Source of the DNA: Candidatus Falkowiibacteriota bacterium
Lineage (GTDB): Bacteria; Patescibacteriota; Patescibacteriia; CAIXNZ01
Length of the DNA stretch: 15,571 bases
Direction of reading: 5' to 3'
Assembly: GCA_903920975.1 (NCBI GenBank)
Contig: CAIXNZ010000067.1
Span: 1-15,571, forward strand
Positions 5,473 to 12,600 of the stretch are shown here, in pieces (the stretch's first letter is position 1; every line of letters begins with the position of its first letter). The notes beneath the pieces were generated by a model. It had not been told where the DNA came from. It made no database searches and saw only the letters and a list, made by a program, of their open reading frames with translations. A program made the translations under genes and the position numbers.

Positions 5473-5481
5473 ATTATAGCA
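5473..5481 (-). promoter_or_regulatory. Extended -10 promoter for the metallo-hydrolase gene
   Basis: The minus strand reads TGcTATAAT, with no good -35 at the right distance. The predicted start is about 5466, giving a leader of about nine bases before ATG 5457. Confidence 0.6.
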
Positions 5482-5488
5482 TTTTTTA

Positions 5489-5497
5489 TGATATAAT
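5489..5497 (+). promoter_or_regulatory. Extended -10 promoter for the presenilin-like gene
   Basis: TGaTATAAT ends six bases before the ATG at 5504, placing the transcript start at the start codon itself (leaderless mRNA). It is back-to-back with the minus-strand extended -10, with seven bases between the two elements. Confidence 0.6.
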
Positions 5498-5503
5498 TAG
5501 CAT

Positions 5504-6343
5504 ATGAAATTAAGCATCAGACATTTTTTTACTTTCAGTTTTTTATTTGAGGTTTTTCTATTTATTTTTACGGAGTATTTGGCCTTGGGCGTGGCTTTGA
5601 GTCTGGCCTTAAAATATAATACTGCATCTAGTGCCACTGTCGAACCATTGCCTGCCTGGCAATTTATTTTGGCTTTTTTAATTGCCACCGTCATCTTATT
5701 GATTATTTTAAAATATTTTAAAAAGCCTTGGCTTATTCAAGTTTTGTTTTATTTAGCAATTTTGGAGGGATTATGGATTTTTGGTTCAGCTTATTTTAAT
5801 TGGCCGGAAGTTTTGTATTTTATAATTGGTATTTTGTGTTTTTGGCTGTTTTATCGCAATGTTTTTATGCATAATATTGTAATTGTTCTGGCCATAAGCG
5901 CGATTAGCGTACTCTTTGGACAAAATTTAATGCCCAGTTCAGCCATTATTATTTTAATTATCTTAGGTTTATACGATTATATTGCTGTCTTTCAGACCAA
6001 GCACATGGTTTCCATGTTCAAGGGCTTAGCGGAAAATAAAGTTTATTTTTCTTTGATAATTCCTCAAAATTTTAAGGGAATATTTAAAAAAATCAGTGAA
6101 GTAAGCCCGCAAACCGAATTTATGTTTTTAGGAACTGGGGATTTGGCTATTCCAGCCATATTTATTATTGCATGTTTAAAAATTAGTTTATTAACCAGTT
6201 TATGGGCTGGTTTAGGCGCTGTCTTGGGCTTTATTTTTCTTTATATACTTTTTGTCACGCAAAAAGAGCGAGCGCCCATGCCTGGCTTGCCGCCCATAAT
6301 TTTAGGCTGCCTATTAGGATATTTAATTTCATTTTTACTATAA
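5504..6343 (+). CDS. Presenilin/signal-peptide-peptidase-type intramembrane aspartyl protease
   Basis: The 279-residue protein is almost wholly hydrophobic, with about nine membrane segments. It carries the three presenilin-family motifs: YD in GLYDYIAVF (D158), the GxGD motif as LGTGDLAIPA (D213), and a PAL-like C-terminal motif, PMPGLPPI (258-265). The two aspartates form the catalytic pair that cuts peptide bonds inside the membrane; the substrate is unknown. The protein is like the archaeal homologues, shorter than eukaryotic presenilins and without their long cytosolic loop. The start at ATG 5504 is set by the extended -10 six bases upstream and by the immediate hydrophobic segment. The archease gene follows after three bases in the same transcript. 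All key residues are seen directly. Confidence 0.88.
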   Translation: MKLSIRHFFTFSFLFEVFLFIFTEYLALGVALSLALKYNTASSATVEPLPAWQFILAFLIATVILLIILKYFKKPWLIQVLFYLAILEGLWIFGSAYFNWPEVLYFIIGILCFWLFYRNVFMHNIVIVLAISAISVLFGQNLMPSSAIIILIILGLYDYIAVFQTKHMVSMFKGLAENKVYFSLIIPQNFKGIFKKISEVSPQTEFMFLGTGDLAIPAIFIIACLKISLLTSLWAGLGAVLGFIFLYILFVTQKERAPMPGLPPIILGCLLGYLISFLL

Positions 6344-6346
6344 AAT

Positions 6347-6769
6347 ATGTCAACATATGAATTTTTAGAACACCCTACTGATTTAAAGATAAGAGCTTTT
6401 GGAGAATCTTTAGATGAAGTTTTTACCAATATGGCCAAAGGCATGTTTGCAGCCATAACAGATGAAGAATTGATTATCAGAGACGAAACAGTAATTCAGG
6501 ATTTTGAAATGAATTCAGTTGATTTGCCTTCACTGCTAGTTGATTATTTAAACCAGCTTATTAGTTTAGGCGATACTAATAATGAGATTTATGATTATTT
6601 TGAACTGGGTATAATGCAGATTGGCAATGAAAATTGGTCATTAAAATGCCGGGCCACCGGCTATAAAGTCAGCGGTTTGAAACTAGAAATTAAGGCAGTG
6701 ACTTACAATGAATTAAAGATTGCAGAGCAAGTTGGACAATGGCTGGCTGAAGTGGTTTTCGATATTTAA
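6347..6769 (+). CDS. Archease
   Basis: Archease is a small protein that activates the RNA ligase RtcB by promoting its guanylylation during tRNA splicing or RNA repair. The 140-residue length is typical. The N-terminus YEFLEHPTDLKIRAFG matches the conserved YEFLEHTADIGIRA motif with H8 and D11 kept. The protein ends in VVFDI, with the conserved acidic residue next to last that contributes to the metal site. It starts three bases after the presenilin-like gene without an SD, so it is likely translated by coupling. No rtcB gene is in this window; its usual partner must be elsewhere or absent. The T-A-D of the motif is P-T-D here, a mild variation. Confidence 0.92.
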   Translation: MSTYEFLEHPTDLKIRAFGESLDEVFTNMAKGMFAAITDEELIIRDETVIQDFEMNSVDLPSLLVDYLNQLISLGDTNNEIYDYFELGIMQIGNENWSLKCRATGYKVSGLKLEIKAVTYNELKIAEQVGQWLAEVVFDI

Positions 6770-6771
6770 TC

Positions 6772-6799
6772 TTGACAAAATACTATGATTTTGTATAAT
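6772..6799 (+). promoter_or_regulatory. Consensus sigma70-type promoter
   Basis: TTGACA (6772-6777), 16 bases, TATAAT (6794-6799): both boxes match the consensus exactly. It begins right after the archease stop and drives the small gene at 6831. Predicted start near 6806. Confidence 0.88.
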
Positions 6800-6818
6800 T
6801 TTGATATCTAAATACCAA

Positions 6819-6825
6819 AAGGAGG
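6819..6825 (+). promoter_or_regulatory. Strong Shine-Dalgarno AAGGAGG that decides the start at 6831
   Basis: AAGGAGG ends five bases before ATG 6831. It rules out the upstream in-frame TTG at 6801, which would lie upstream of the predicted transcript start. Confidence 0.85.
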
Positions 6826-6830
6826 CTGGA

Positions 6831-7076
6831 ATGGAAAGCGGAGCTGAACAGGCGGTTTTTCGGGGGTCGCTCTATTGCAGAGGATGTGGCAGCAAAGCAA
6901 GGGATGTGATTTCCACAAAACTTAAAAAGTGGATGCTAGAACATCCTGAAGCGCATGTCATTGAACAGCAAAGATTTATTCAGGGTTTTGGGGCTGGGGG
7001 AGAAGAAGAGAATGCTGTCTATTGGGGATTTTCAACTGTTTTGATGTTCAAATTTAAACAAAAGATGGATTGCTAA
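6831..7076 (+). CDS. Small protein with CxxC, unknown function, likely highly expressed
   Basis: The 81-residue protein is not recognised. It has one CRGC pair (C16, C19) in GSLYCRGCGSKARDV, a glycine-rich turn (GFGAGGEEE) and a C-terminal DC. A single CxxC plus the terminal cysteine could bind a metal alone or in a dimer, or be redox-active; neither can be decided. No signal peptide or membrane helix is seen. The gene is an isolated unit with an exactly consensus promoter, a strong SD and its own terminator, which together predict strong and independent expression. This organisation resembles that of the small CxxC protein at 820-1095. The start at 6831 rests on the SD. Confidence 0.75.
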   Translation: MESGAEQAVFRGSLYCRGCGSKARDVISTKLKKWMLEHPEAHVIEQQRFIQGFGAGGEEENAVYWGFSTVLMFKFKQKMDC

Positions 7077-7082
7077 TATCAC

Positions 7083-7115
7083 AAACCCCGCATCAATAAG
7101 ATGTGGGGTTTTTAT
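7083..7115 (+). terminator. Intrinsic terminator
   Basis: AAACCCCGCATC (7083-7094) pairs with GATGTGGGGTTT (7100-7111) in a 12-bp stem with one G-U pair and an AATAA loop, followed by TTTATTTT. It ends the small CxxC-protein transcript. Confidence 0.93.
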
Positions 7116-7187
7116 TTTAAAAATATAGTGAAAGTATCATCTTAGGTGTTAATTATTGACATGATTTTTTCATCATAAAATATCCAT

Positions 7188-7216
7188 TTGTTTTATTAGT
7201 CTCTTTGTATTAAAAT
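7188..7216 (+). promoter_or_regulatory. Candidate dnaE promoter
   Basis: TTGTTT (7188-7193), 17 bases, TAAAAT (7211-7216), giving a leader of about 37 bases. A second -35-like TTGACA at 7157-7162 has only a poorly spaced -10 (TAAAAT after 14 bases). Confidence 0.5.
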
Positions 7217-7259
7217 ACGAGTGTAAATTAACTCCCAATATTTAATATTTGAGCATTTT

Positions 7260-10200
7260 ATGAAATTTGTCCCGCTTCACGTGCACAGCGATTACAGCTT
7301 GCTTGATGGCTTAGCCAAAACCGGTGATTTGATTGCCAAAGCCAAAGCCGACGGCATGGAAGCCATGGCCTTAACCGACCATGGTTCAATGTACGGTATT
7401 ATTGATTTTTATCAAAAAGCTAAAAAAGCCGGTATTAAGCCCATAGTTGGCGTAGAAACCTATGTGGCGCCTTATGGCCGTCATAATAAACGTGCAAAAA
7501 TTGACGAGGAACGATATCACCTTATTTTACTGGCCAAAAATAATACTGGCTATAAAAATTTAGTAAAGTTGGTGACCAGCGCGCATCTGGAAGGTTTTTA
7601 TTATAAGCCAAGAATAGATTTAGAAATATTGGAAAAATATAAAGATGGCCTGATAGGTCTTTCGGCATGCATTGAGGGTGAAATAGCTAAGGCTATTTTA
7701 TCGCATAAAGATTTGAAAAAAGCCGAGAACGTCCTGGAAAAATATTTAAATATTTTTGGCCCAGAAAATTTTTATTTAGAATTACAATCGCATCCCAATT
7801 TACCTCAGCAAAAAATTGCCAATGAAGGCTTAAAACAATTGGCCAGAAAATATAATCTTGGCTTGGTGGCAACTAATGATACGCATTATTTGAATACAGA
7901 GGATGCCAGAGCGCAAGACATTTTGCTATGCGTACAAACCAATCATAAGGTAACGGAAGACAATCGTTTGTCCATGATGGGCGAGGATTTTTCTTTAAAA
8001 ACAACCAAGCAAATGATTGAGGAGTTTAAGGATTGTCCCGAAGCCATCAGCAACACCAGTAAAATTGCGGAGCTGTGCAATGTGGAATTAGAATTTAATA
8101 AAAATATTTTGCCAGAATTTAGCGTGCCTGATAATTTAACCCCAAGTCAATATTTAGAAAAACTTTGTTATCAAGGATTGCTTTACAGATATGGCGGAGA
8201 ATTGAAAGACCAGCAGTGGTTAATTGATGAAAACAAAACAATTGTTAGCAATCTGAATAAAACATTTTGTAAAAAAGATATTTTAGATCGCCTGGCTTAT
8301 GAATTGGGAGTTATTGAAAAAACCGGCTTTGCTCCTTATTTTTTGATTGTCGCTGACTTTATCAACTGGGCAAAAAATAATGGCATAGTTGTCGGACCGG
8401 GTCGCGGTTCAGCGGCAGGCAGTTTGGTGGCCTTTTTAACCAGAACAACCAATCTTGATCCTTTGGTTTACGATCTGCTGTTTGAAAGATTTTTAAATCC
8501 TGAAAGAATATCCATGCCTGATATTGATACTGATTTTGCTGATATCAGACGCGATGAAGTAATTCGTTATGTTGAAGGAAAATATGGCAAAGATCACGTG
8601 GCTCAAATTATCACTTTTGGTACTATGGCTGCGCGTGCCGCAGTGCGCGATACTGGCCGGGCCCTGGGCTTACCCTATAGTTATTGCGATAAAATCGCCA
8701 AAATGATTCCCATAAACACAAATCTTAAAGAAGTGATGGAGTCAGTTTCAGATTTAAAGGCTGAATACAAAAATAGTCCCGATTGCAAAGAGTTAATTGA
8801 TAATGCCATGAAGCTGGAAGGCGTTTGTCGCCATGCTTCAACTCATGCTTGCGGCGTAGTCATTACCCCCGAACCTTTAATCGAGTACATGCCCCTGCAA
8901 TATGGCACGGGTGATGACAAAGAAATTGTTGCCCAATATTCCTTGCATCCGATCGAAGATCTGGGCCTTTTAAAAATGGATTTTTTGGGCTTAAGCAATT
9001 TGACGACTATTGAAAATACCCTGGAAGCTATTGAAAAAATACACGAAGTAAAAATTGATATAGACAATCTGCCTCTAAATGATCAAAAAGTCTTTGAGCT
9101 ATTTCAAAATGGCGAAACAACCGGAGTATTTCAGTTTGAATCCGGCGGCATGAAAAGATACTTGAAGCAGTTAAAACCAACTAGCATTGAAGATATTATT
9201 GCCATGGTGGCTTTATATCGTCCGGGCCCGATGGAGCTTATTCCGCAGTATATTAGCAATAAGCATGGTGAGACAAAACCATTTTATTTACATCCGCTAC
9301 TTGAACCAATTTTAAGCAAGACAAATGGCGTGGCTATTTATCAGGAGCAATTAATGGAGATTGCCCGCTCTTTGGCTGGTTTTACTTTGGGCGAAGCTGA
9401 TGTTTTGAGAAAAGCCGTGGGAAAAAAAATTAAAACTTTATTAGCAGAGCAAAAAGCCAAGTTTGTAAAAAATTGCGTTAATAATAATATTGATAAAAGA
9501 ACGGCAGAACAAGTTTTCGCTTTTATTGAACCTTTTGCCGGTTATGGTTTTAATCGATCTCATGCGGCCTGCTATGCCATGATTGCTTACCAAACAGCTT
9601 ATCTAAAAGCTAATTATCCGGCAGAATTCATGGCCTCTTTATTAACTTCTGATTTAAATGACATTGACCGCATAGCTTTGGAAGTTGCTGAATGCCGCAA
9701 TATGGGCTTAGAAGTTATGGCGCCTGATATTAATGAAAGTTTTACGCGTTTTACTGTGGTAGCCGAAAGTTTGAAAGAAAATAAACCCAGAATCAGGTTT
9801 GGACTTTCAGCCATAAAAAACGTTGGATTAAATTTAACCAAAGCTGTTATACATGAGCGCAAAGACAATGGTCCGTTCCAATCATTGGCTGATTTTTTAA
9901 GCCGGGTTAAGGACAAAGATTTGAATAAAAAATCATTGGAAAGTTTGATTAAATGCGGGGCTTTGGATCAATTTGGCGACCGTTATGAAATGCTAATGAA
10001 CATTGAAAAACTGCAGTCCTTTGTTAAGGAGGTTCACGGTGAGAGTAAAAGTTGCCAAGATAGTCTCTTTACTTTATCCAATGAAAAATTAAGGCACAAT
10101 CTGCAATTGGAAAAATTTAAGCCTGTTTCTAAACGGGAAAAATTATCCTGGGAAAAAGAATTATTAGGCTTGTATATTTCCGAACATCCCTTTTCTGAGT

Positions 10201-10805
10201 ATCAGGCTGAATTAGAGGGTTATATTTTGAATACTGTTCATATCAAAAAAGGACTGGGCATGGGCGCTGGCAATATTCGCATCGCTGGTGTGGTAAATGC
10301 CATCAAAAAAATAATTACGCAAAAGGGCGAGGTTATGCTTTTTGTTAAAATCGAAGATACTTATGATAGCGTAGAAACCATTGTTTTCCCCAGTGTTTAT
10401 AATTCCAGCAAGGAAAATTGGGTTGAGGGCAACATTGTTATCATTAACGGCATTATTTCCAATAAAGATGGCGATTTTAAAGTTATCTGCAATGAAGTCA
10501 AGGATTTAAGTTTGGAAATAATCTCTGATTTGAAGTCTAAATTAAAAAAATTAAACCTTAAATTGCAGAATGAAGCCACTAATTTTTTCATTTTCTTTAA
10601 ACGCATAATGAACGCTGAGACCATTGCCAGATTGAATCAAATTCTGAGCACTACTTCGGGCAAAAATAAGGTTTATTTAGCCGTGCCAATCGACGAAGGG
10701 CGTTTTCGCAAGATTGAAACTAATTTTACTGCCGATTTTGAGGATCAAAATTTACAGAAAGAATTAAACAGCCTGGCTGAAGTAAGGTTTGTAAAATTAA
10801 TGTAA
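7260..10805 (+). CDS. dnaE: DNA polymerase III subunit alpha
   Basis: This is the catalytic subunit of the replicative polymerase, of usual DnaE1 length (1181 residues). The N-terminal PHP domain keeps its metal motifs (HVHSDYSLLDG at 7-17, ALTDHGSMYG, ATNDTHYL), so it may have residual nuclease activity, unlike the degenerate E. coli domain. Polymerase carboxylates are D421 and D423 in PDIDTDF (420-426) and D574 in KMDFLGL. GPGRGSAAGSLV and HASTHACGVVI are also conserved. A helix-hairpin-helix region lies near 850-900, a beta-clamp-binding motif QDSLF at 933-937, and an OB domain around 1000-1070 (IRIAGVVNAIKKII). The start at ATG 7260 gives the standard MKFVPLHVHSDYS beginning; only a weak GAG precedes it. 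No epsilon exonuclease gene is nearby. Confidence 0.98.
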   Translation: MKFVPLHVHSDYSLLDGLAKTGDLIAKAKADGMEAMALTDHGSMYGIIDFYQKAKKAGIKPIVGVETYVAPYGRHNKRAKIDEERYHLILLAKNNTGYKNLVKLVTSAHLEGFYYKPRIDLEILEKYKDGLIGLSACIEGEIAKAILSHKDLKKAENVLEKYLNIFGPENFYLELQSHPNLPQQKIANEGLKQLARKYNLGLVATNDTHYLNTEDARAQDILLCVQTNHKVTEDNRLSMMGEDFSLKTTKQMIEEFKDCPEAISNTSKIAELCNVELEFNKNILPEFSVPDNLTPSQYLEKLCYQGLLYRYGGELKDQQWLIDENKTIVSNLNKTFCKKDILDRLAYELGVIEKTGFAPYFLIVADFINWAKNNGIVVGPGRGSAAGSLVAFLTRTTNLDPLVYDLLFERFLNPERISMPDIDTDFADIRRDEVIRYVEGKYGKDHVAQIITFGTMAARAAVRDTGRALGLPYSYCDKIAKMIPINTNLKEVMESVSDLKAEYKNSPDCKELIDNAMKLEGVCRHASTHACGVVITPEPLIEYMPLQYGTGDDKEIVAQYSLHPIEDLGLLKMDFLGLSNLTTIENTLEAIEKIHEVKIDIDNLPLNDQKVFELFQNGETTGVFQFESGGMKRYLKQLKPTSIEDIIAMVALYRPGPMELIPQYISNKHGETKPFYLHPLLEPILSKTNGVAIYQEQLMEIARSLAGFTLGEADVLRKAVGKKIKTLLAEQKAKFVKNCVNNNIDKRTAEQVFAFIEPFAGYGFNRSHAACYAMIAYQTAYLKANYPAEFMASLLTSDLNDIDRIALEVAECRNMGLEVMAPDINESFTRFTVVAESLKENKPRIRFGLSAIKNVGLNLTKAVIHERKDNGPFQSLADFLSRVKDKDLNKKSLESLIKCGALDQFGDRYEMLMNIEKLQSFVKEVHGESKSCQDSLFTLSNEKLRHNLQLEKFKPVSKREKLSWEKELLGLYISEHPFSEYQAELEGYILNTVHIKKGLGMGAGNIRIAGVVNAIKKIITQKGEVMLFVKIEDTYDSVETIVFPSVYNSSKENWVEGNIVIINGIISNKDGDFKVICNEVKDLSLEIISDLKSKLKKLNLKLQNEATNFFIFFKRIMNAETIARLNQILSTTSGKNKVYLAVPIDEGRFRKIETNFTADFEDQNLQKELNSLAEVRFVKLM

Positions 10806-10807
10806 GG

Positions 10808-10816
10808 TTGGTATAA
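10808..10816 (+). promoter_or_regulatory. Extended -10 promoter for the baseplate-J-like gene
   Basis: TGgTATAAT lies just after the dnaE stop, with a predicted start near 10823. There is no clear -35. A GGGGGG run (10831-10836) follows as a possible SD. Confidence 0.5.
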
Positions 10817-10861
10817 TATAACCATAAAAAGGGGGGAATAATTATTAAAATAAAAACAAAT

Positions 10862-11992
10862 ATGCTAAGACGCAGACACGCTATAAATCCGCCGTTAAAT
10901 ATTTATAAAAAGCTGGCTTTAAGCTTTATAGTTTTAACCGTGATATTATTGGGCGTAATTTTTTACTTTACTTTTAGCTATGCTTACATAACTGTTACTC
11001 CTAAAGCGCAGGATGTGGCCACTGATTTTAATTTTGTCATAGTAGAAGATACGGCTGCGGTCAATGCAGACGAAGGAATATTTTTAGGCCAAATTGTTAA
11101 TCAGACGGTAGACGGCGAAAAAATTTTTGAGGCAACCGGTTCTAAGCCGGTCAGCGGAGAGTTGGTTGGTACGGTAAAAATATCAAATAATCAATCCAAA
11201 CCGCAGACACTCATTGCCACCACCAGATTACTTACAGCTGCCAATGTTTTATATCGTATAAAAAATAAAGTTGTTATACCTGCCAAGGGCAGCATTGAGG
11301 CAGATGTTTATCCTGATAATGCTAGTCAGCCCCTTGTAACTAGCGGAACTAAATTCACAATCCCGGGTTTAAGTCAGAGTATGCAGCAACTAGTTTTTGC
11401 TGAAGCAGTTAATGATTTTAAGGCAGCCGGACAAATGGTTAAAGCCGTTTCTCAGGAAGATTTGAATAATGGTTTAGCCGCTTTGTCAGATGAATTAGCC
11501 CAGAAACTTTTTACTGATTCGGAGAGCGGAAAAATCAAGATATTAAGTAAAGAAGTGCTGGAAAAGAAATTCAGTAATAAGGCAGGGGATACTGCGGATA
11601 AATTTACGGTCAGTTTGAAAATGAAGGTGGTCGGAGCTATTTTTGATGATAAGCCGGTAAAAGATTTTGCCACTAAAGCTTTGGCAGGCATGGTGCCCGA
11701 AGACAAACAAGTAATTAATACCAATAGCGATAGTTTGCTTTATGAGGTTGAAAAATATGATTTAAATAATAAATCCGCTCAAATAAAAAGCAATATCAAG
11801 GGTAGTGTGATTCTTAGTGAGAACAGTCCGATTTTAGATAAAGAAAACCTGATTAAATTAAATAATGATGAAATAAAAGCCTACTTGGAAAATTTTGACG
11901 ATATTCAGAGCGTTGATATTACTTTTTTCCCAGCCTGGATGAAAAAAATGCCGTCTTTTACCGACCATATTATAATTAGAATAAATAAATAA
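10862..11992 (+). CDS. Membrane-anchored baseplate-J-like protein
   Basis: The 376-residue protein has a short basic N-terminus, one membrane helix (about residues 19-40), and a long extracytoplasmic part. Residues about 105-160 (GTVKISNNQSKPQTLIATTRLL, then VVIPAKGSIEADVYPD) resemble the domain annotated as baseplate J/gp47-like in many CPR genomes. There the gene is chromosomal and not in a phage context, so a cell-surface structural role is more likely than a phage one. No other phage genes are here, which fits. An extended -10 precedes it. The ATG at 10862 is chosen because MLRRRHAINPP is a good cytoplasmic lead before the helix, but the only SD-like run is about 25 bases upstream. The next gene begins directly after the stop codon. 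Confidence 0.7.
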   Translation: MLRRRHAINPPLNIYKKLALSFIVLTVILLGVIFYFTFSYAYITVTPKAQDVATDFNFVIVEDTAAVNADEGIFLGQIVNQTVDGEKIFEATGSKPVSGELVGTVKISNNQSKPQTLIATTRLLTAANVLYRIKNKVVIPAKGSIEADVYPDNASQPLVTSGTKFTIPGLSQSMQQLVFAEAVNDFKAAGQMVKAVSQEDLNNGLAALSDELAQKLFTDSESGKIKILSKEVLEKKFSNKAGDTADKFTVSLKMKVVGAIFDDKPVKDFATKALAGMVPEDKQVINTNSDSLLYEVEKYDLNNKSAQIKSNIKGSVILSENSPILDKENLIKLNNDEIKAYLENFDDIQSVDITFFPAWMKKMPSFTDHIIIRINK

Positions 11993-12277
11993 ATGCAACA
12001 ATTTGAAACGCCGCAAAATCCTAAAATAGATGGAGCAATAATTGAAGAAATACAAAAATCATGTAAGAAAATCGAGAATTTTAGGCCCTCTGATATTCAA
12101 GCAGTGACAGGTGGATTTGCAGTAGAGGTAAAAGATTCAGCTGGCAACAGAGATGCAATTTATTTTTTTGATAAAACTGGTAAATTAGATAGCGTCGATG
12201 CTTATCAGGAAAGCTTAAAGAAAGTTGCAAAAACAGGGAAAGATGTGTTTATTTTTAAAAGGAGTGGTAAGGCTTAG
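11993..12277 (+). CDS. Hypothetical small protein, 94 residues
   Basis: I do not recognise this protein. It is soluble, with an N-terminal helical part (IIEEIQKSCKKIENF) and a beta-rich middle (GGFAVEVKDSAGNRDAIYFFDKTGKL), and it ends in a basic VFIFKRSGKA. The ATG follows the stop of the baseplate-J-like gene with no gap, so it is co-transcribed and probably translationally coupled; there is no SD. The frame is intact and closed just before the thrS promoter, which supports a real gene. Its pairing with the anchored surface protein is the only functional hint. Confidence 0.6.
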   Translation: MQQFETPQNPKIDGAIIEEIQKSCKKIENFRPSDIQAVTGGFAVEVKDSAGNRDAIYFFDKTGKLDSVDAYQESLKKVAKTGKDVFIFKRSGKA

Positions 12278-12282
12278 AGTAC

Positions 12283-12311
12283 TTGACTTGAAATTTTTAT
12301 TGTTTTAATAT
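12283..12311 (+). promoter_or_regulatory. thrS promoter
   Basis: TTGACT (12283-12288), 17 bases, TAATAT (12306-12311). The predicted start, near 12318, lies just before the first helix of the T-box leader. Confidence 0.75.
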
Positions 12312-12317
12312 TAAGTT

Positions 12318-12500
12318 ATCATTAAATATGATTGAAGCGGCTACCAACCGCTTAGACATCGGTCTTAATCTGGAAGGATTACTAAATATTTAAAGATAGC
12401 AATCAAGTGCCCGCCATTGTTGGGTGGGAACTTGGGTGGAACCGCGGGAAATGTCCCGTCCCAAGATATGTTTTTAATATATTTTAGGACGGGATTTTTA
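12318..12500 (+). promoter_or_regulatory. T-box riboswitch controlling thrS by transcription termination, compact stem I
   Basis: The T-box core GGGTGGAACCGCGGG (12434-12448) is diagnostic. The antiterminator pairs CTTGGG (12431-12436) with CCCAAG (12460-12465), plus CGGGA (12445-12449) with TCCCG (12454-12458). The competing terminator pairs TCCCGTCC (12454-12461) with GGACGGGA (12487-12494), followed by TTTTTAATT. Upstream, AAGCGG (12335-12340) and CCGCTT (12348-12353) form a short stem whose 7-base loop CTACCAA holds ACC (12343-12345), a threonine codon followed by a purine. That is the expected specifier arrangement of an ultrashort stem I. Further hairpins are 12354-12365, 12366-12381 and 12410-12428 (stem III), with TGATTG/CAATCA (12329-12334/12400-12405) enclosing the first three. 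The tRNA-acceptor bulge reads TGGA, predicting U as the discriminator base of the sensed tRNA-Thr. Confidence 0.92.
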
Positions 12501-12514
12501 ATTAATATGAATAT

Positions 12515-12585
12515 TGAACCACGAAATTCTTATCACTAAATACACGAAAATTTCGTGAGTTTTTGTGTATTATTTTAGTGGTTCA
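12515..12585. repeat. Nested palindromic intergenic repeat in the thrS leader
   Basis: TGAACCAC (12515-12522) pairs with GTGGTTCA (12578-12585); alternatively CACTAAA (12534-12540) pairs with TTTAGTG (12574-12580). TACAC (12541-12545) pairs with GTGTA (12565-12569), and CACGAAA/TTTCGTG (12543-12549/12551-12557) is a perfect short palindrome. The CACGAAA and TTTCGTG wording resembles dispersed palindromic repeats of other bacterial genomes. It lies between the T-box terminator and the thrS start. Confidence 0.65.
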
Positions 12586-12600
12586 TCAAACAATAAATTT

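Noticed and set aside
6801..6830. TTG at 6801 as the start of the small CxxC gene
   Set aside because: It lies upstream of the predicted transcript start, and a strong SD points to ATG 6831.
10862..11992. A prophage, suggested by the baseplate-J-like domain
   Set aside because: No other phage gene, integrase or attachment site is nearby. The protein has one membrane anchor and sits among housekeeping genes.
12565..12600. GTG at 12565 as the thrS start
   Set aside because: It lies inside the palindromic repeat and adds 12 residues without similarity to ThrRS; ATG 12601 fits better.
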